64,000 nt of DNA from Ferrovum sp. (lineage in GTDB: Bacteria; Pseudomonadota; Gammaproteobacteria; Burkholderiales; Ferrovaceae): assembly GCA_019456405.1 (NCBI GenBank), contig WJXM01000049.1:1-64000 (forward strand). The letters run 5' to 3'. A program made the position numbers and the translations under genes. Below, piece by piece: positions 37,929-49,030 of the stretch. The notes beneath the pieces were generated by a model that was given only the letters and a program-made list of their open reading frames with translations, was not told the origin of the DNA and did no database searches. The stretch's first letter is position 1, and each line of letters starts with the position of its first letter.

Positions 37929-40198
37929 TTGCCCAAGAACTGGAAGTCAGTCTACATATGGCCTTTGTGGACGCACGTCAGAAGCGCCACGAGTTTATCA
38001 CTGTGGAGCATCTGTTGTTGTCCCTGACGGAAAATGCCGCTGCATTGGAGGTATTGCAGGCCTGTGGCGCCGATGTCGGGGGGTTGCGCGAAAAGTTGAG
38101 CACGTTCATCCAGGAAAACAATCCCCAGACCGGGGGAACCGGGACGGTGGATACCCAGCCCACGCTGGGTTTTCAGCGGGTCATTCAGCGCGCCATCCTG
38201 CATGTTCAATCCTCGGGCAAAAAGGAGGTGACCGGTGCCAACGTTCTGGTGGCCATCTGCGGGGAAAAGGATTCCCATGCCGTGTTTTTCCTCAACCAGC
38301 AGGGCATTACCCGTCTGGATATGGTGAACTTCATGATTCACGGCGTGAGCAAGGTGAAAAGTTCTGCATCTCTCCAAAAAGAAGAGGCGACCGCCGATGG
38401 AGAGGGCGAGGTAGTCGCCGGACGGGAATTGCAAAACTTCACGGTTGATCTCAATGCGCAGGTGGTTGCGGGAAAGATCGACCCCCTCATTGGACGGGAT
38501 CGGGAAGTGGAACGAGTCGTCCAGATCCTGTGCCGCCGCCGCAAGAACAATCCTCTGCTGGTGGGAGAAGCGGGGGTGGGTAAAACGGCCATCGCCGAAG
38601 GACTGGCGTCGCGCATCGTGAGCGGGGAAGTCCCCGAAATTCTCAAGTCTGCCACGGTTTACAGCCTCGACATAGGGGCTTTGCTGGCAGGGACCAAATA
38701 CCGGGGAGATTTCGAACAACGGCTCAAAGCGGTGCTCAGACAGTTGAAGGAAGACCCCCACAGCATCCTGTTCGTTGACGAGATTCATACGCTGATCGGC
38801 GCAGGCGCCTCTTCAGGAGGTACCCTGGATGCTTCCAACCTGCTGAAGCCTGCGCTTTCAAGGGGTAATCTGCGCTGCATCGGTGCGACGACCTACACCG
38901 AGTTTCGCGGTGTTTTCGAGAAAGATCATGCCTTGGCCCGGCGGTTCCAGAAGGTGGATGTGAGCGAGCCTTCCGTGGAAGACACGGTGCAGATCCTGCG
39001 CGGGTTGAAGTCTCGTTTCGAGGTCCACCACGGGGTTCGCTACAGTGATGCGGCCATTACCAGTGCGGCGGAACTGGCGGCCCGTTTCATCAACGATCGC
39101 CATTTGCCGGACAAGGCCATCGACGTGATCGACGAAGCGGGGGCGGCGCAACGCATTCTCCCCAAGTCCCGACAACGCAAGTGGATCGGCAAGGCGGAAA
39201 TCGAGGATATCGTGGCCAAGATTGCTCGTATTCCCGTGCACAATATTACCCGTTCCGACCGTACCGCGCTCAAAACGCTGGACCGTGACCTGAAAGCGGT
39301 GGTCTTTGGCCAGGATCGGGCCATCGATGCCTTGAGTGCTGCCATCAAAATGGCGCGTAGTGGGTTGGGAAACCCTCAAAAACCCGTGGGCTCCTTTCTG
39401 TTTTCCGGACCGACGGGGGTGGGAAAGACGGAAGTGGCCCGCCAACTGGCTTATGTCCTGAAAGTGGAACTGATTCGTTTCGACATGTCCGAGTACATGG
39501 AACCCCATGCCGTCTCCCGTCTCATTGGCGCGCCACCGGGGTATGTGGGGTTCGATCAGGGGGGATTGTTGACGGAAGCCATCACCAAAAACCCGTACTC
39601 GGTCCTGTTGCTGGATGAAATTGAAAAAGCGCACCCTTCCATCACCAACATACTGCTTCAGGTGATGGACCATGGAACTTTGACGGACAACAATGGGCGC
39701 AAGGCAGATTTTCGGAATACCATCCTGATCATGACCACCAATGCGGGGGCCGAGGCCTTGACCCATACCAGCATCGGTTTCATGAGCGCACAAACCCAGG
39801 GAAACCTGGGCGAGGAAGAAAAGGAAATCAAGCGCCTGTTTTCTCCCGAATTCCGCAATCGGCTGGATGCGCGAATCTCCTTCGCAGCCCTGGACAGCGA
39901 TATCATTCTGCGGGTGGTGGACAAGTTCCTCATGCAACTCGAGTCCCAATTGCATGAAAAACGCGTGGAAGCCACCTTCACCGAACGCCTGCGGGCCTAT
40001 TTGGCGCGCGAGGGCTTCGATCCCCTGATGGGTGCGCGTCCCATGGCGCGCTTGATACAGGATACGATCCGGCGTGCCTTGGCGGATGAATTGCTGTTCG
40101 GGCGTCTGGCACAGGGAGGGAAGGTAGTGGTAGATCTGACCGAGGAAAACAAGATTCGCCTCGAGTTTGAAGAAAACCTGGCTGAAAGCGTACATTGA
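37925..40198 (+). CDS. clpA: ATP-dependent Clp protease, ATP-binding subunit ClpA
   Basis: AAA+ unfoldase with two ATPase rings that works with ClpP and ClpS. The protein has 757 residues. The N-terminal domain of two repeats (about 1-140) binds ClpS. D1 has Walker [10 protein letters not shown]2 has GPTGVGKT and [11 protein letters not shown]. The C-terminal domain ends with [26 protein letters not shown] 37925 has GGAGGAACGAGG upstream. A membrane or coiled-coil insert of the ClpB type is absent, which supports ClpA. Confidence 0.97.
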   Translation: MIAQELEVSLHMAFVDARQKRHEFITVEHLLLSLTENAAALEVLQACGADVGGLREKLSTFIQENNPQTGGTGTVDTQPTLGFQRVIQRAILHVQSSGKKEVTGANVLVAICGEKDSHAVFFLNQQGITRLDMVNFMIHGVSKVKSSASLQKEEATADGEGEVVAGRELQNFTVDLNAQVVAGKIDPLIGRDREVERVVQILCRRRKNNPLLVGEAGVGKTAIAEGLASRIVSGEVPEILKSATVYSLDIGALLAGTKYRGDFEQRLKAVLRQLKEDPHSILFVDEIHTLIGAGASSGGTLDASNLLKPALSRGNLRCIGATTYTEFRGVFEKDHALARRFQKVDVSEPSVEDTVQILRGLKSRFEVHHGVRYSDAAITSAAELAARFINDRHLPDKAIDVIDEAGAAQRILPKSRQRKWIGKAEIEDIVAKIARIPVHNITRSDRTALKTLDRDLKAVVFGQDRAIDALSAAIKMARSGLGNPQKPVGSFLFSGPTGVGKTEVARQLAYVLKVELIRFDMSEYMEPHAVSRLIGAPPGYVGFDQGGLLTEAITKNPYSVLLLDEIEKAHPSITNILLQVMDHGTLTDNNGRKADFRNTILIMTTNAGAEALTHTSIGFMSAQTQGNLGEEEKEIKRLFSPEFRNRLDARISFAALDSDIILRVVDKFLMQLESQLHEKRVEATFTERLRAYLAREGFDPLMGARPMARLIQDTIRRALADELLFGRLAQGGKVVVDLTEENKIRLEFEENLAESVH

Positions 40199-40235
40199 CC
40201 CGTTAAAAACCTTTCTTCCCCCGCAGTCCGACCTT

Positions 40236-40241
40236 TATAAT
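40236..40241 (+). promoter_or_regulatory. -10 element before phosphoketolase
   Basis: A perfect TATAAT at 40236-40241, 32 bases before the GTG start of xfp. No good -35 box is present (TTTCTT at 40212-40217 is poor), so an activator may be needed. Confidence 0.5.
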
Positions 40242-40273
40242 GGTGCCACCAAGGCTAACGGGGGGAGGGGGTT

Positions 40274-42631
40274 GTGGATCTATTTTCTGACGCTGACGAA
40301 CTGGTGCGCATGGATGCGTGGTGGAGGGCTGCCAACTACCTGTCCGTGGGGCAAATCTATCTGAAGGACAATCCGCTGCTCGAGCGTCCGCTTACGCTGG
40401 AGGATGTCAAACCCCGTCTGCTGGGACACTGGGGGACGACGCCGGGACTCAATTTCATCTACGTTCACATGAATCGGGTCATTCTGGAGCGGGACCTGTC
40501 CATGATCTACCTGGCGGGACCGGGTCACGGTGGGCCGGGGATGGTGGCCAACACCTGGCTGGAAGGCACCTACAGCGAAATTTATCCGCAGGTTTCCCGG
40601 GACCGGGTGGGGATGCGCCGCCTGTTCAGGCAGTTCTCCTTTCCGGGCGGGATCCCCAGTCATGTGGCGCCGGAAACGCCCGGTTCGATCCATGAGGGCG
40701 GGGAGTTGGGGTATGCCCTTTCTCATGCCTACGGGGCCGTGTTTGACAATCCGGACCTGATCGCCTGCTGTGTGGTAGGGGATGGGGAAGCCGAGACCGG
40801 CCCCATGGCCGCTTCCTGGCATTCCAATAAATTTCTCGATCCGCGCCGGGACGGGGCCGTGCTGCCGATCTTGCATCTGAACGGCTACAAGATCGCCAAC
40901 CCCACGATCTTGGGGCGTATGCCCGAGGAAGAAGTGACGGCCCTGTTTCAGGGCTATGGTTACCAGCCTCACTGGGTCTCGGGCGATGATCCCATGACCA
41001 TGCATGCACAGATGCGCGATACGTTGAACCAGGTGCTGGATGACATCCGGGAGATACAACGGGTCGCTCGTTCGGGACAAGGAGCGCTCCTCCGGGCGCA
41101 TTGGCCCATGATCATCCTGCGCAGTCCAAAGGGGTGGACCGGTCCAAAGACCGTGGATGGACAGAAAACCGAAGGATTCTGGCGCGCGCATCAGGTTCCC
41201 CTGTCTGAACTGCGCTCACGCCCCGACCATCTCCAACTTCTGGAAGACTGGATGCGTTCTTACCGCCCTCAGGAACTGTTTGATGCCGAGGGGCATCTGC
41301 GTCCCTCCCTGGCGGCCCTGGCCCCCCTGGGCACGCGCCGTATGAGCGCCAATCCTCACGCCAACGGGGGGCTTTTGCGGCGCGATCTGGTCTTGTCCGA
41401 TTGGCGCGTCCATGCCCTGTCCGTCCCTCGGGCAGGACAACAGGAAGCCGAAGCAACCCGTATCATGGGGCGTTTCCTGAGGGATGTCATGGCGTCCAAT
41501 CAAGACAACTTCCGTTTGTTCGGCCCGGATGAAACGGCGTCCAATCGCCTGAATGCCGTATTTGAAGTGACGGACCGGACCTGGGGGCTGCCCGTGCTTC
41601 CCGAGGATGACCATCTGGCGGCAGATGGTCGGGTCATGGAAATTCTTTCCGAGCACACTTGCCAAGGCTGGCTGGAAGGCTATCTGCTGACGGGGCGCCA
41701 TGGCCTGTTCTCGTGCTACGAGGCTTTCATCCATCTGGTGGATTCCATGTTCAACCAGCATGCCAAGTGGCTCAAGACCACGGCACACCTGCCCTGGCGT
41801 CCTCCCCTGGCCTCGCTCAATTATCTGTTGACCTCCCACGTCTGGCGCCAGGACCACAATGGATTCTCCCATCAGGACCCCGGTTTTCTGGATCATGTGG
41901 TCAACAAGAAGGCCGATGTCATTCGGGTCTATCTTCCGCCGGATGCCAATACCCTATTGTGCGTGACCGATCATTGCCTGCGTAGTCAGCATCGGGTCAA
42001 TGTGATCGTGGCTGGCAAGCAGCCTGCCTTGCAGTGGCTGGATCGGGATGCCGCTGCCGCCCATGTGGCGGCAGGGATCGGCCGGTGGGACTGGGCCAGT
42101 TCCGAAGGCAACGGCGTCCCCGATGTGGTCATGGCCTGCTGTGGCGATGTGCCCACTCTGGAGACCCTGGCGGCGGTGGATATTTTGCGCCGCGAATTGC
42201 CGGATCTGCGAATACGGGTGGTGAACGTGGTGGACCTGATGACCCTGCAACCCCACGAGGAACATTCTCATGGTCTCTCGGCACCGGATTTCGAGGCCCT
42301 GTTTACGCCCCATTGCCCGGTCATCTTTGCTTTCCATGGCTATCCCTGGCTGATCCATCGCCTCATTTATCGCCATGCCAACAGCGCCCATTTTCATGTG
42401 CGCGGGTACAAGGAAGAAGGGACCACCACCACGCCCTTCGACATAACCGTGCTCAATGAGTTGGACCGTTTCCATCTGGTCATGGATGTGCTCGACCGGG
42501 TGGCTGTTCCGGCGGAGCGGGGTGCGCTCTTGCGGCAACAGATGGTGGATCGTCTGACGGCCCATCGCGCCTATGTCTGCGAGTTTGGTGAAGATCAAGC
42601 GGAAATTCGGGAATGGCGGTGGCCCCACTAA
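40274..42631 (+). CDS. xfp: Xylulose-5-phosphate/fructose-6-phosphate phosphoketolase
   Basis: Thiamine-diphosphate enzyme that cleaves xylulose 5-phosphate (or fructose 6-phosphate) with phosphate to acetyl phosphate and glyceraldehyde 3-phosphate (or erythrose 4-phosphate). The protein has 785 residues, the family norm. [18 protein letters not shown] and [13 protein letters not shown] (cofactor binding) are family signatures, and [24 protein letters not shown] and [16 protein letters not shown] follow. GTG 40274 has GGGGGAGGGGG before it. The product acetyl phosphate is the substrate of the next gene, which overlaps by 19 bases. Confidence 0.96.
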   Translation: MDLFSDADELVRMDAWWRAANYLSVGQIYLKDNPLLERPLTLEDVKPRLLGHWGTTPGLNFIYVHMNRVILERDLSMIYLAGPGHGGPGMVANTWLEGTYSEIYPQVSRDRVGMRRLFRQFSFPGGIPSHVAPETPGSIHEGGELGYALSHAYGAVFDNPDLIACCVVGDGEAETGPMAASWHSNKFLDPRRDGAVLPILHLNGYKIANPTILGRMPEEEVTALFQGYGYQPHWVSGDDPMTMHAQMRDTLNQVLDDIREIQRVARSGQGALLRAHWPMIILRSPKGWTGPKTVDGQKTEGFWRAHQVPLSELRSRPDHLQLLEDWMRSYRPQELFDAEGHLRPSLAALAPLGTRRMSANPHANGGLLRRDLVLSDWRVHALSVPRAGQQEAEATRIMGRFLRDVMASNQDNFRLFGPDETASNRLNAVFEVTDRTWGLPVLPEDDHLAADGRVMEILSEHTCQGWLEGYLLTGRHGLFSCYEAFIHLVDSMFNQHAKWLKTTAHLPWRPPLASLNYLLTSHVWRQDHNGFSHQDPGFLDHVVNKKADVIRVYLPPDANTLLCVTDHCLRSQHRVNVIVAGKQPALQWLDRDAAAAHVAAGIGRWDWASSEGNGVPDVVMACCGDVPTLETLAAVDILRRELPDLRIRVVNVVDLMTLQPHEEHSHGLSAPDFEALFTPHCPVIFAFHGYPWLIHRLIYRHANSAHFHVRGYKEEGTTTTPFDITVLNELDRFHLVMDVLDRVAVPAERGALLRQQMVDRLTAHRAYVCEFGEDQAEIREWRWPH

Positions 42632-43692
42632 CCCTCCTGGTTCTCAACAGTGGTTCCTCTTCTTTGCGTGCCACCCTGTTCCAGGGGGAAGAGGGCGTTC
42701 GTCACTGGCATTTTTCCGGAATCGCAGACCACGAAAGCGCACTTCAGTCTCTGCTGAACGATCTGGAAGGCCAGCGTCCGGATGGCGTGGTTCACCGGTT
42801 GGTGCATGGGGGCGCCGTCATGGAAGTGGCACGGGTGATCGATGGGGTGGAGCGGAGTCGGCTCGAGGCATTGGTGCCCTTGGCCCCGCTTCATCTGCCC
42901 GCCAACCTGAGGGGCGTGGACCTCTGCACGACCTATTTTCCCGTACCCCAGATCGCTTGCTTCGATACGGCCTTTCATGCCACCTTGCCGGCTCTGGCCA
43001 TGCGCCTGCCCGTTCCTGCCCGTTTTCATCTGCGCAAATTCGGTTTTCATGGCTTGAGTTATGCCCACCTGGCTCGGCGCCTGCCAGGGGTTCTGGGTCT
43101 GCGGCGAGCCCTGGGGAGAGTCGTGGGGATGCATCTCGGACAAGGTACCAGTGCCTGTCTCCTGCATCACCTGACGTCCGTCGAGACGACCATGGGATAT
43201 AGCCCGGCGGGAGGGTTGGTGATGGGAACGCGCAGCGGAGATCTGGACCCAGGGGTCATTCTGGCACTGGGGCTGGAGTTGACATGGGATGAACTGGCCC
43301 AGGTGGTTTACCACGAAATGGGCCTATGGGCTTTGTCCGGGGAGATCAGTGCCGACATGAAAACCTTGTTGGCGGATGGTCGGGAAGAGGCCCGTTTTGC
43401 CGTGGAATATTTTTGTCGGCGGGTGGCGCAGAGCGTGGGCGGTATGGCCACCCTGTTGGGCGGGCTGGATGCGCTGGTCTTTACCGGGGGCATTGGAGAG
43501 CATGCCGGAGCAGTTCGGTCGCTCATCGTGCAGTCCTTGTCTTTTCTCGGGTTTGCCTTGGACGAGGGAGCCAATCAGGAAAATGCGCCCCTCATTTCCA
43601 CGGCGCAGAGTCTTCCCGTTCTGATCATTCCTGCCGACGAGGAAGATCTGATGCGTGAGGTGGCGACGCCGCTCTTCACTCTCCGGCATTGA
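42613..43692 (+). CDS. ackA: Acetate kinase
   Basis: Converts acetyl phosphate and ADP to acetate and ATP, completing the phosphoketolase bypass. The protein has 359 residues, shorter than the usual 390-410, but the key blocks are present: [20 protein letters not shown] (substrate Arg), [27 protein letters not shown] (catalytic His), [24 protein letters not shown] and [10 protein letters not shown]. The missing length is spread over loops, mainly in the N-terminal half. ATG 42613 lies inside the end of xfp. The F1 gamma gene follows after 10 bases. Confidence 0.92.
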   Translation: MAVAPLTLLVLNSGSSSLRATLFQGEEGVRHWHFSGIADHESALQSLLNDLEGQRPDGVVHRLVHGGAVMEVARVIDGVERSRLEALVPLAPLHLPANLRGVDLCTTYFPVPQIACFDTAFHATLPALAMRLPVPARFHLRKFGFHGLSYAHLARRLPGVLGLRRALGRVVGMHLGQGTSACLLHHLTSVETTMGYSPAGGLVMGTRSGDLDPGVILALGLELTWDELAQVVYHEMGLWALSGEISADMKTLLADGREEARFAVEYFCRRVAQSVGGMATLLGGLDALVFTGGIGEHAGAVRSLIVQSLSFLGFALDEGANQENAPLISTAQSLPVLIIPADEEDLMREVATPLFTLRH

Positions 43693-43702
43693 GGCGGGGG
43701 CC

Positions 43703-44578
43703 ATGGCCAATCTTCAGGAAATCCGGAGCAAAATCGGGACCGTACAGAATTTGCAGAAGTTGACGCGGGCCATGGAGATGGTGGCACGCAGCAAGATCGG
43801 CAAGATCATGATGCGCATGGAGGCAGCCCGTCCCTTTGGCGAGAAAGTGCGCGTCATTGCGGCACATATGCACCATGCTCGTCTCGAGTACCACTCTCCC
43901 TACCTGACCCAGCGCATGCCCATGAAACGGGTGGGGCTGATTCTGGTGACCACCGACAAGGGGATGTGTGGCGGTTTGAATACCCGCTTGTTTCGCCAAT
44001 TGGGAGAGCATCTGAGGGAATGGAGCCGGAACGGGGTGGTGCCGGAAGTGTGCGTGATCGGCAATCAGGGGCTGAGTTTCATGCGCCGTCTGGGTTTGCC
44101 GGTGGTCGCGCAGGTGGTGGGACTGGGGGACACGCCCAGGATGGAACGACTGGTCGGTCCTCTGGATGTGATCCTGAAGAAGTTTCGGGAAGGTCGGATC
44201 GATGGCGTATTCCTGGCCTATTCGCATTTTGTCAACGTGCTGGTTCAGCGCCCCGTGGTGGAAGTCCTGTTGCCGCTCTCGGGCGAGCGACTGGGCGCGC
44301 CGACGGGACCTTGGGATTATCTGTACGAGCCGGATCCATCGACGGTCGTGGATCGCATGCTGCGCCGTTACCTGGAAACCCTGATCTGGCTGGCGGTGGC
44401 GGAGAACATGGCTTCCGAGCAAGGGGCGCGGATGATGGCGATGAAGGCGGCCAGTGACAATGCCCGGGAAGCGATGGAAGACCTTCAGCACCTCTACCAC
44501 CGTTCTCGCCAGGAACAAATCACCCGCGAGTTGGTCGAGATCACCTCCGGGGCGGCAGCGACGGGGGGGGCGGGATGA
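43703..44578 (+). CDS. atpG: F1-ATPase gamma subunit, outside the usual atp operon
   Basis: 291 residues, normal length for the central shaft of ATP synthase. The N-terminal helix ANLQEIRSKIGTVQNLQKLT, the middle LILVTTDKGMCGGLNTRLFR and the C-terminal helix NMASEQGARMMAMKAASDNA carry the family pattern. ATG 43703 follows GAGGCGGGGG. The gene lies 10 bases after ackA and overlaps the epsilon gene by ATGA. In ordinary operons the beta gene stands between gamma and epsilon; here it is absent, and alpha, delta and the Fo genes are not in the window. It could be a second copy or the only copy moved away. Confidence 0.9.
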   Translation: MANLQEIRSKIGTVQNLQKLTRAMEMVARSKIGKIMMRMEAARPFGEKVRVIAAHMHHARLEYHSPYLTQRMPMKRVGLILVTTDKGMCGGLNTRLFRQLGEHLREWSRNGVVPEVCVIGNQGLSFMRRLGLPVVAQVVGLGDTPRMERLVGPLDVILKKFREGRIDGVFLAYSHFVNVLVQRPVVEVLLPLSGERLGAPTGPWDYLYEPDPSTVVDRMLRRYLETLIWLAVAENMASEQGARMMAMKAASDNAREAMEDLQHLYHRSRQEQITRELVEITSGAAATGGAG

Positions 44579-45003
44579 AGTTATTCCAGGTGGATATCGT
44601 CAGTCTGGAACGATCGGTTTTTTCGGGGCAGGCTTCCTTCGTGGTGATCCCGGGGGAACAGGGCGATTTGGGAATTTTGCCGGGCCATGCTCCGCTCATG
44701 GCGGAATTGCGTCCGGGCTGGGTGCGGGTGGATCAGGGAGATCCTGTGGCCGAAGAGCATTTTTATGTTTCCGGGGGTGCGGTGGAGGTCCAGCCGGAAC
44801 GGGTGACCATCTTGCTCGATTTCGTCCTGACAGCGCCGGAAGACATAGGCGGGGAGGAGCAGGAGAGGCAGCAGGCCCGGGAGAATCTATTGCGTGCGCG
44901 GGTATCGGCGCTCGAATATGCCCAGATGGAAGCGGCTCTCTACAAGGCCCTGAATGGCTTGCAGAGTGGGCAACATCCCCTGCGGCGCAAGAGAATCCGT
45001 TGA
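44575..45003 (+). CDS. atpC: F1-ATPase epsilon subunit, outside the usual atp operon
   Basis: 142 residues, normal length. The N-terminal beta-sandwich has FQVDIVSLERSVFSGQASFVVIPGEQGDLGILPGHAPLMAELRPG as its pattern (start and PGHAPLM are family signatures). The C-terminal two-helix part (EEQERQQARENLLRARVSAL) is present, so the regulatory arm that can inhibit ATP hydrolysis is kept. It overlaps atpG by 4 bases and ends the run; alaS begins 76 bases later, probably with its own promoter. Confidence 0.88.
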   Translation: MKLFQVDIVSLERSVFSGQASFVVIPGEQGDLGILPGHAPLMAELRPGWVRVDQGDPVAEEHFYVSGGAVEVQPERVTILLDFVLTAPEDIGGEEQERQQARENLLRARVSALEYAQMEAALYKALNGLQSGQHPLRRKRIR

Positions 45004-45079
45004 AATGGGCGGTCATGACAGGAAAATCGGGTAAAATCCGGGGTGCTGTCCAACCTTTTACCTTCAGTCGAAACGGATC

Positions 45080-47683
45080 ATGAAATCTTCCGCCCTGCGT
45101 ACGCGTTTTCTGCAGTTCTTTGCCCGGCACGGACATACCATCGTGCCTTCCAGTTCCCTGGTGCCTGCCCATGACCCGACCCTGCTCTTCACCAACTCGG
45201 GCATGGTCCAGTTCAAGGATGTCTTTCTCGGCAAGGAACAGCGCCCTTACACGCGCGCCACCAGTAGCCAGCGCAGTGTGCGTGCGGGGGGGAAGCACAA
45301 TGATCTGGAGAATGTGGGCTATACGGCACGCCATCATACCTTCTTCGAGATGCTGGGAAATTTCAGTTTTGGCGACTATTTCAAACGCGCCGCCATCGGG
45401 TACGCCTGGCAATTTCTGACGGAGGAACTGGGGTTACCCAAGGAGCGCTTGTGGGTGACGGTTTACCATGATGATGAAGAAGCCGCCACGATCTGGCTCG
45501 ATGAGATCGGCGTGGATCCCGCCCGGTTTACCCGTATTGCCACGGCAGACAACTTCTGGCAGATGGGCGATACGGGGCCCTGCGGACCCTGCAGCGAAAT
45601 TTTTTATGACCATGGTCCCGACGTGGCGGGAGGCCCCCCAGGGTCGGCCGAGTCTGAGGGCGATCGGTACATCGAAATCTGGAATCTGGTGTTCATGCAG
45701 TTCAATCGCGATGAACAGGGGGTATTGCATCCCTTGCCACGTCCTTCGGTGGATACGGGAATGGGGCTGGAACGAATTGCGGCGATTTTGCAGGGCGTAC
45801 ACAGCAACTACGAGATCGATCTGTTTCGTGATCTGATTGCGGCGGCCCAACGTCATACGGGGGCTTCGGACCCAGCCAGCCAGTCCTTGCGCGTCATTGC
45901 CGACCATATCCGGGCCTGCGCCTTTCTGATCGTGGATGGCATCGTTCCGGGAAACGAGGGGCGGGGTTATGTGCTGCGCCGTATCATCCGGCGTGCCATT
46001 CGTCACGGTTATCGACTGGGGCAGAAAAAGCCCTTCTTTTACCGCTTGGTGGAGGATCTGGTGACGGTGATGGGCGAGGCCTATCCCGAACTGGTGGCGG
46101 TGCAGGAGCGGGTGAAGGCCGTGCTTCTGCAGGAAGAGGAACGTTTTGCCGAAACGCTCGAGCATGGACTGGCCGTGCTGGATGAGGCGCTGCGTCTGAA
46201 CGCCGAACATCTCTCCGGCGAGGTGATCTTTCGTCTTGCGGATACCTATGGATTTCCCGTGGACCTGACCGCAGACATTGCGCGTGAACGGGGAGCGACG
46301 CTGGACAGGGAGGGCTTTGAGCAGGCCATGGCGCAACAACGTGAACGGGCCCGTGCAGCTTCACGCTTCACGGCACACAGCGGCGTGGAGTATGACGGAC
46401 CCGCGACGACCTTTGTCGGATATGACCTGCTCCAGGAGTCGAGCGTGGTACAGGCCCTCTATCATGAAGGAAGTCCGGTGCCCCGACTGGAGGCGGGTCA
46501 GGAAGGGATCGTGGTGCTCGATCGCACCCCGTTCTACGCCGAAGCAGGAGGACAAGTGGGGGATCGGGGGTGGCTGAAAGGAAATGCCGGTCATTTCGAG
46601 GTGGCTGATACCCAAAAAATCCAGGCTCAGGTTTTTGGTCATCAGGGGCGCCTGCTCGAGGGAGCCTTGACCGTGGGTGACCCCGTGTTGGGACGCGTCG
46701 ACGAAACGGCGCGCCAGCAGGCCGCCCTCAACCACTCGGCCACCCATCTGCTGCATGCAGCCTTGCGTGCAGTGTTGGGTAGTCATGTGGCTCAGCGGGG
46801 TTCGCTGGTGGATGCCCAGCGCACCCGTTTCGACTTTTCCCACGGCGAATCCTTGACGAACGAGCAGATGCAGGCGGTGGAAACGCTGGTCAACGGTGAG
46901 ATTCGGCGGAATGTGCCGGTTTCCGTTCGGACGATGAAGTACGATGAGGCCCTGCGGCAGGGGGCCATGGCCTTGTTCGGCGAAAAATATGGTGCCGAGG
47001 TGCGGGTCATCGGCATGGGCGCATTTTCCACCGAACTGTGTGGGGGAACGCATGCCACCCGGACGGGAGACATCGGATTGTTTCGCCTGGTGGCCCAGTC
47101 CGGCGTGGCGGCAGGGACCCGGCGAGTGGAGGGTGTGACGGGCGCAGCGGCCCTGCTTTGGACCCAACAGGAACAGCGCCAACTGTACGATCTCGCGCAG
47201 AGACTCCATGCCTCACCCCACGAAGCCGCCAAACGCCTGCAGCAACTGCTGGAGCAAGGCCAGGCGCGGGAGCGGGAATTGTCTCGCCTGAAGACGCAGG
47301 TCGCGGCGCGGGTCGGAGTGGCTCTGCTCGATCAGGCGCTGGTCGTGGAGGGTGTACGGATTCTGGCGACCTCCTTGCCCGATACCGATGCCAAAGGTCT
47401 CCGTGAAGCCTGGGATGCCCTCAAGGGGCAAGCCGGCTCTGCGGTGATCGTGCTGGCGGCGGTACAGGAAGGACGCGTGGCGATGCTGGCGGGCGTGACT
47501 GCCGACCTGATCCCGCGCGTCAAGGCCGGGGAACTGGTGGGCTATCTTGCTCAGCAGGTGGGGGGGAAGGGAGGAGGGCGTCCCGACCTGGCCCAGGCCG
47601 GAGGGACCCGACCTGACGCATTACCGGCGGCGTTGGACTCGGTTCTGTCCTGGGTCAGCGCACGTCTTCAAGGGTCAGCGTGA
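45080..47683 (+). CDS. alaS: Alanyl-tRNA synthetase
   Basis: Charges tRNA-Ala and hydrolyses mischarged tRNA. The protein has 867 residues. The class II core covers about residues 1-240 ([35 protein letters not shown]), then comes the tRNA-recognition helix bundle, the editing domain with zinc ligands HSATHLLH (His) and [13 protein letters not shown] (Cys, His), and the C-Ala domain at the end ([15 protein letters not shown]). A TAAAAT at 45032-45037 may be the -10 box of its promoter. The end overlaps that of panC by 9 bases. Confidence 0.98.
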   Translation: MKSSALRTRFLQFFARHGHTIVPSSSLVPAHDPTLLFTNSGMVQFKDVFLGKEQRPYTRATSSQRSVRAGGKHNDLENVGYTARHHTFFEMLGNFSFGDYFKRAAIGYAWQFLTEELGLPKERLWVTVYHDDEEAATIWLDEIGVDPARFTRIATADNFWQMGDTGPCGPCSEIFYDHGPDVAGGPPGSAESEGDRYIEIWNLVFMQFNRDEQGVLHPLPRPSVDTGMGLERIAAILQGVHSNYEIDLFRDLIAAAQRHTGASDPASQSLRVIADHIRACAFLIVDGIVPGNEGRGYVLRRIIRRAIRHGYRLGQKKPFFYRLVEDLVTVMGEAYPELVAVQERVKAVLLQEEERFAETLEHGLAVLDEALRLNAEHLSGEVIFRLADTYGFPVDLTADIARERGATLDREGFEQAMAQQRERARAASRFTAHSGVEYDGPATTFVGYDLLQESSVVQALYHEGSPVPRLEAGQEGIVVLDRTPFYAEAGGQVGDRGWLKGNAGHFEVADTQKIQAQVFGHQGRLLEGALTVGDPVLGRVDETARQQAALNHSATHLLHAALRAVLGSHVAQRGSLVDAQRTRFDFSHGESLTNEQMQAVETLVNGEIRRNVPVSVRTMKYDEALRQGAMALFGEKYGAEVRVIGMGAFSTELCGGTHATRTGDIGLFRLVAQSGVAAGTRRVEGVTGAAALLWTQQEQRQLYDLAQRLHASPHEAAKRLQQLLEQGQARERELSRLKTQVAARVGVALLDQALVVEGVRILATSLPDTDAKGLREAWDALKGQAGSAVIVLAAVQEGRVAMLAGVTADLIPRVKAGELVGYLAQQVGGKGGGRPDLAQAGGTRPDALPAALDSVLSWVSARLQGSA

Positions 47684-48496
47684 CACCTCGAGGTTGTCGA
47701 TGAGGCGTGTGCGCCCCAGGCGTGCGGCCCCCAAAACCACCAGGGAACGATCCTCCGGGGAGGGTTCGCCCAGATCCTGGGCACGGCGCACGACCATATA
47801 ATCCGTCGACCAGCAGGTGGGATCGAGTTGGCTTTGCTCCAGGCTTTCTTGCGGCGTTTTTCCCTGTTTCAAGGCTTCGGCCACGGCCTCGAGGGCTCGG
47901 TAGAGTTCGGGAGCACGGTCCCGTTCCGCCGGGCTCAGGTAACTGTTGCGCGAACTGAGCGCCAGACCATCGGGAGCCCGTACCGTTTCAGCCGCCAGGA
48001 GCGTGATGGGTAGCGCCAGTTGACGCACCATGGTGCGCAGAATCAGGGTTTGCTGATAATCCTTTTTGCCGAAGATGGCCACTCGAGGCTGAACCATGTG
48101 AAACAGTTTCAGGACCACGGTGGCCACCCCCCGAAAATGTTCGGGACGGAAGGCCCCCTCCAGTTCGTTCTGAAGCGGGGAAGGGTCGACGGTGACACTT
48201 TGAGGTTCGGGATACATCTCGTTTTCCGGGGGGGCGAAGACCACGGAGCAACCGACCTGCTTCAAACGGGCGCAATCTTCCGCCAGGGAGCGTGGATAAC
48301 GGGAGAAGTCTTCCTGCGGACCGAATTGCAGGCGATTGACGAAAATGCTGGTTACCACGCAGGTGGCTTGAGGCTGGACACGGCGGACCAGGTCGATATG
48401 CCCGTCATGGAGGTTCCCCATGGTGGGCACCAGAGCAACCGTGGGTTCTTGGGCGAGACGGTGCCGCAGGTCGCTGAGGGTATGCAGAATATCCAT
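47675..48496 (-). CDS. panC: Pantothenate synthetase
   Basis: Joins pantoate and beta-alanine with ATP to give pantothenate (vitamin B5, precursor of CoA). The protein has 273 residues. [19 protein letters not shown] contains the HIGH-type motif, then [28 protein letters not shown] and [11 protein letters not shown]. It starts 18 bases after folK on the same strand. panB, which usually lies between folK and panC, is missing here. Confidence 0.97.
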   Translation of the reverse strand: MDILHTLSDLRHRLAQEPTVALVPTMGNLHDGHIDLVRRVQPQATCVVTSIFVNRLQFGPQEDFSRYPRSLAEDCARLKQVGCSVVFAPPENEMYPEPQSVTVDPSPLQNELEGAFRPEHFRGVATVVLKLFHMVQPRVAIFGKKDYQQTLILRTMVRQLALPITLLAAETVRAPDGLALSSRNSYLSPAERDRAPELYRALEAVAEALKQGKTPQESLEQSQLDPTCWSTDYMVVRRAQDLGEPSPEDRSLVVLGAARLGRTRLIDNLEVSR

Positions 48497-48514
48497 GGCA
48501 AGTTCAGGAGACGA

Positions 48515-49030
48515 TCACAGGGGCCGGGCCATGGGGCCGGGACAGTTGGACAGCAACCGGGCAATGGTTCCCTGTCCGGGGATCATGAGGGTTTCCGGGG
48601 CCACGTCGAGCCAGGGCAGGAGCACGAAGGAACGTTGGGCAAGGCGTGGATGAGGGAGAGTCAAATGCGCATTCTGGTGGCATTCCGTTCCATACATCAG
48701 GATATCCAGATCCAGGGTACGCGGTCCATTGGCAAACAGCCGCACCCGTCCATGGGCCTGTTCCAGGCGCAACAATTCAGACAGCAATGTTTCGGGGTCG
48801 AGGGTCGTTTCGATGTGCGCGACGGCATTGATGAAATCCGGTTGATCCAGATGTCCGAAGGGAGGGCTTCGGTACAGGTGCGAACGGGCAACCAGACGGG
48901 TCCCGGGGAAAGACCCCAGGCTATCGAGGGCCGAAGTGACTTGGTGGACCGGGTCAGCCAGATTGCTGCCCACGCCGATGTACGCTGTGACGGGAGCGAG
49001 ATGCCGGGTGGGGAGGGAGGCTGGGTTCAT
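48515..49030 (-). CDS. folK: 2-amino-4-hydroxy-6-hydroxymethyldihydropteridine pyrophosphokinase
   Basis: Transfers pyrophosphate from ATP to the pterin in folate synthesis. The protein has 171 residues. YIGVGSNLADP is the N-terminal motif, FINAVAHIETTLDPETLL the pterin side and RTLDLDILMYG (metal-binding Asp pair) and LPHPRLAQRSFVLLPW the signatures. ATG 49030 overlaps the pcnB stop by ATGA; an upstream extension is possible in frame but starts inside pcnB and does not fit the family. Confidence 0.95.
   Translation of the reverse strand: MNPASLPTRHLAPVTAYIGVGSNLADPVHQVTSALDSLGSFPGTRLVARSHLYRSPPFGHLDQPDFINAVAHIETTLDPETLLSELLRLEQAHGRVRLFANGPRTLDLDILMYGTECHQNAHLTLPHPRLAQRSFVLLPWLDVAPETLMIPGQGTIARLLSNCPGPMARPL

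Noticed and set aside
38858-40195. Long open frame of 445 codons antisense to clpA
   Set aside because: It lies fully inside clpA, has no ribosome site, and its translation is of the His/Arg/Gln-rich type expected from the antisense of a GC-rich gene.
45015-45037. Full promoter before alaS
   Set aside because: TAAAAT at 45032 is acceptable as a -10 box, but the ATGACA that resembles a -35 box is only 11 bases away; the spacing is wrong.
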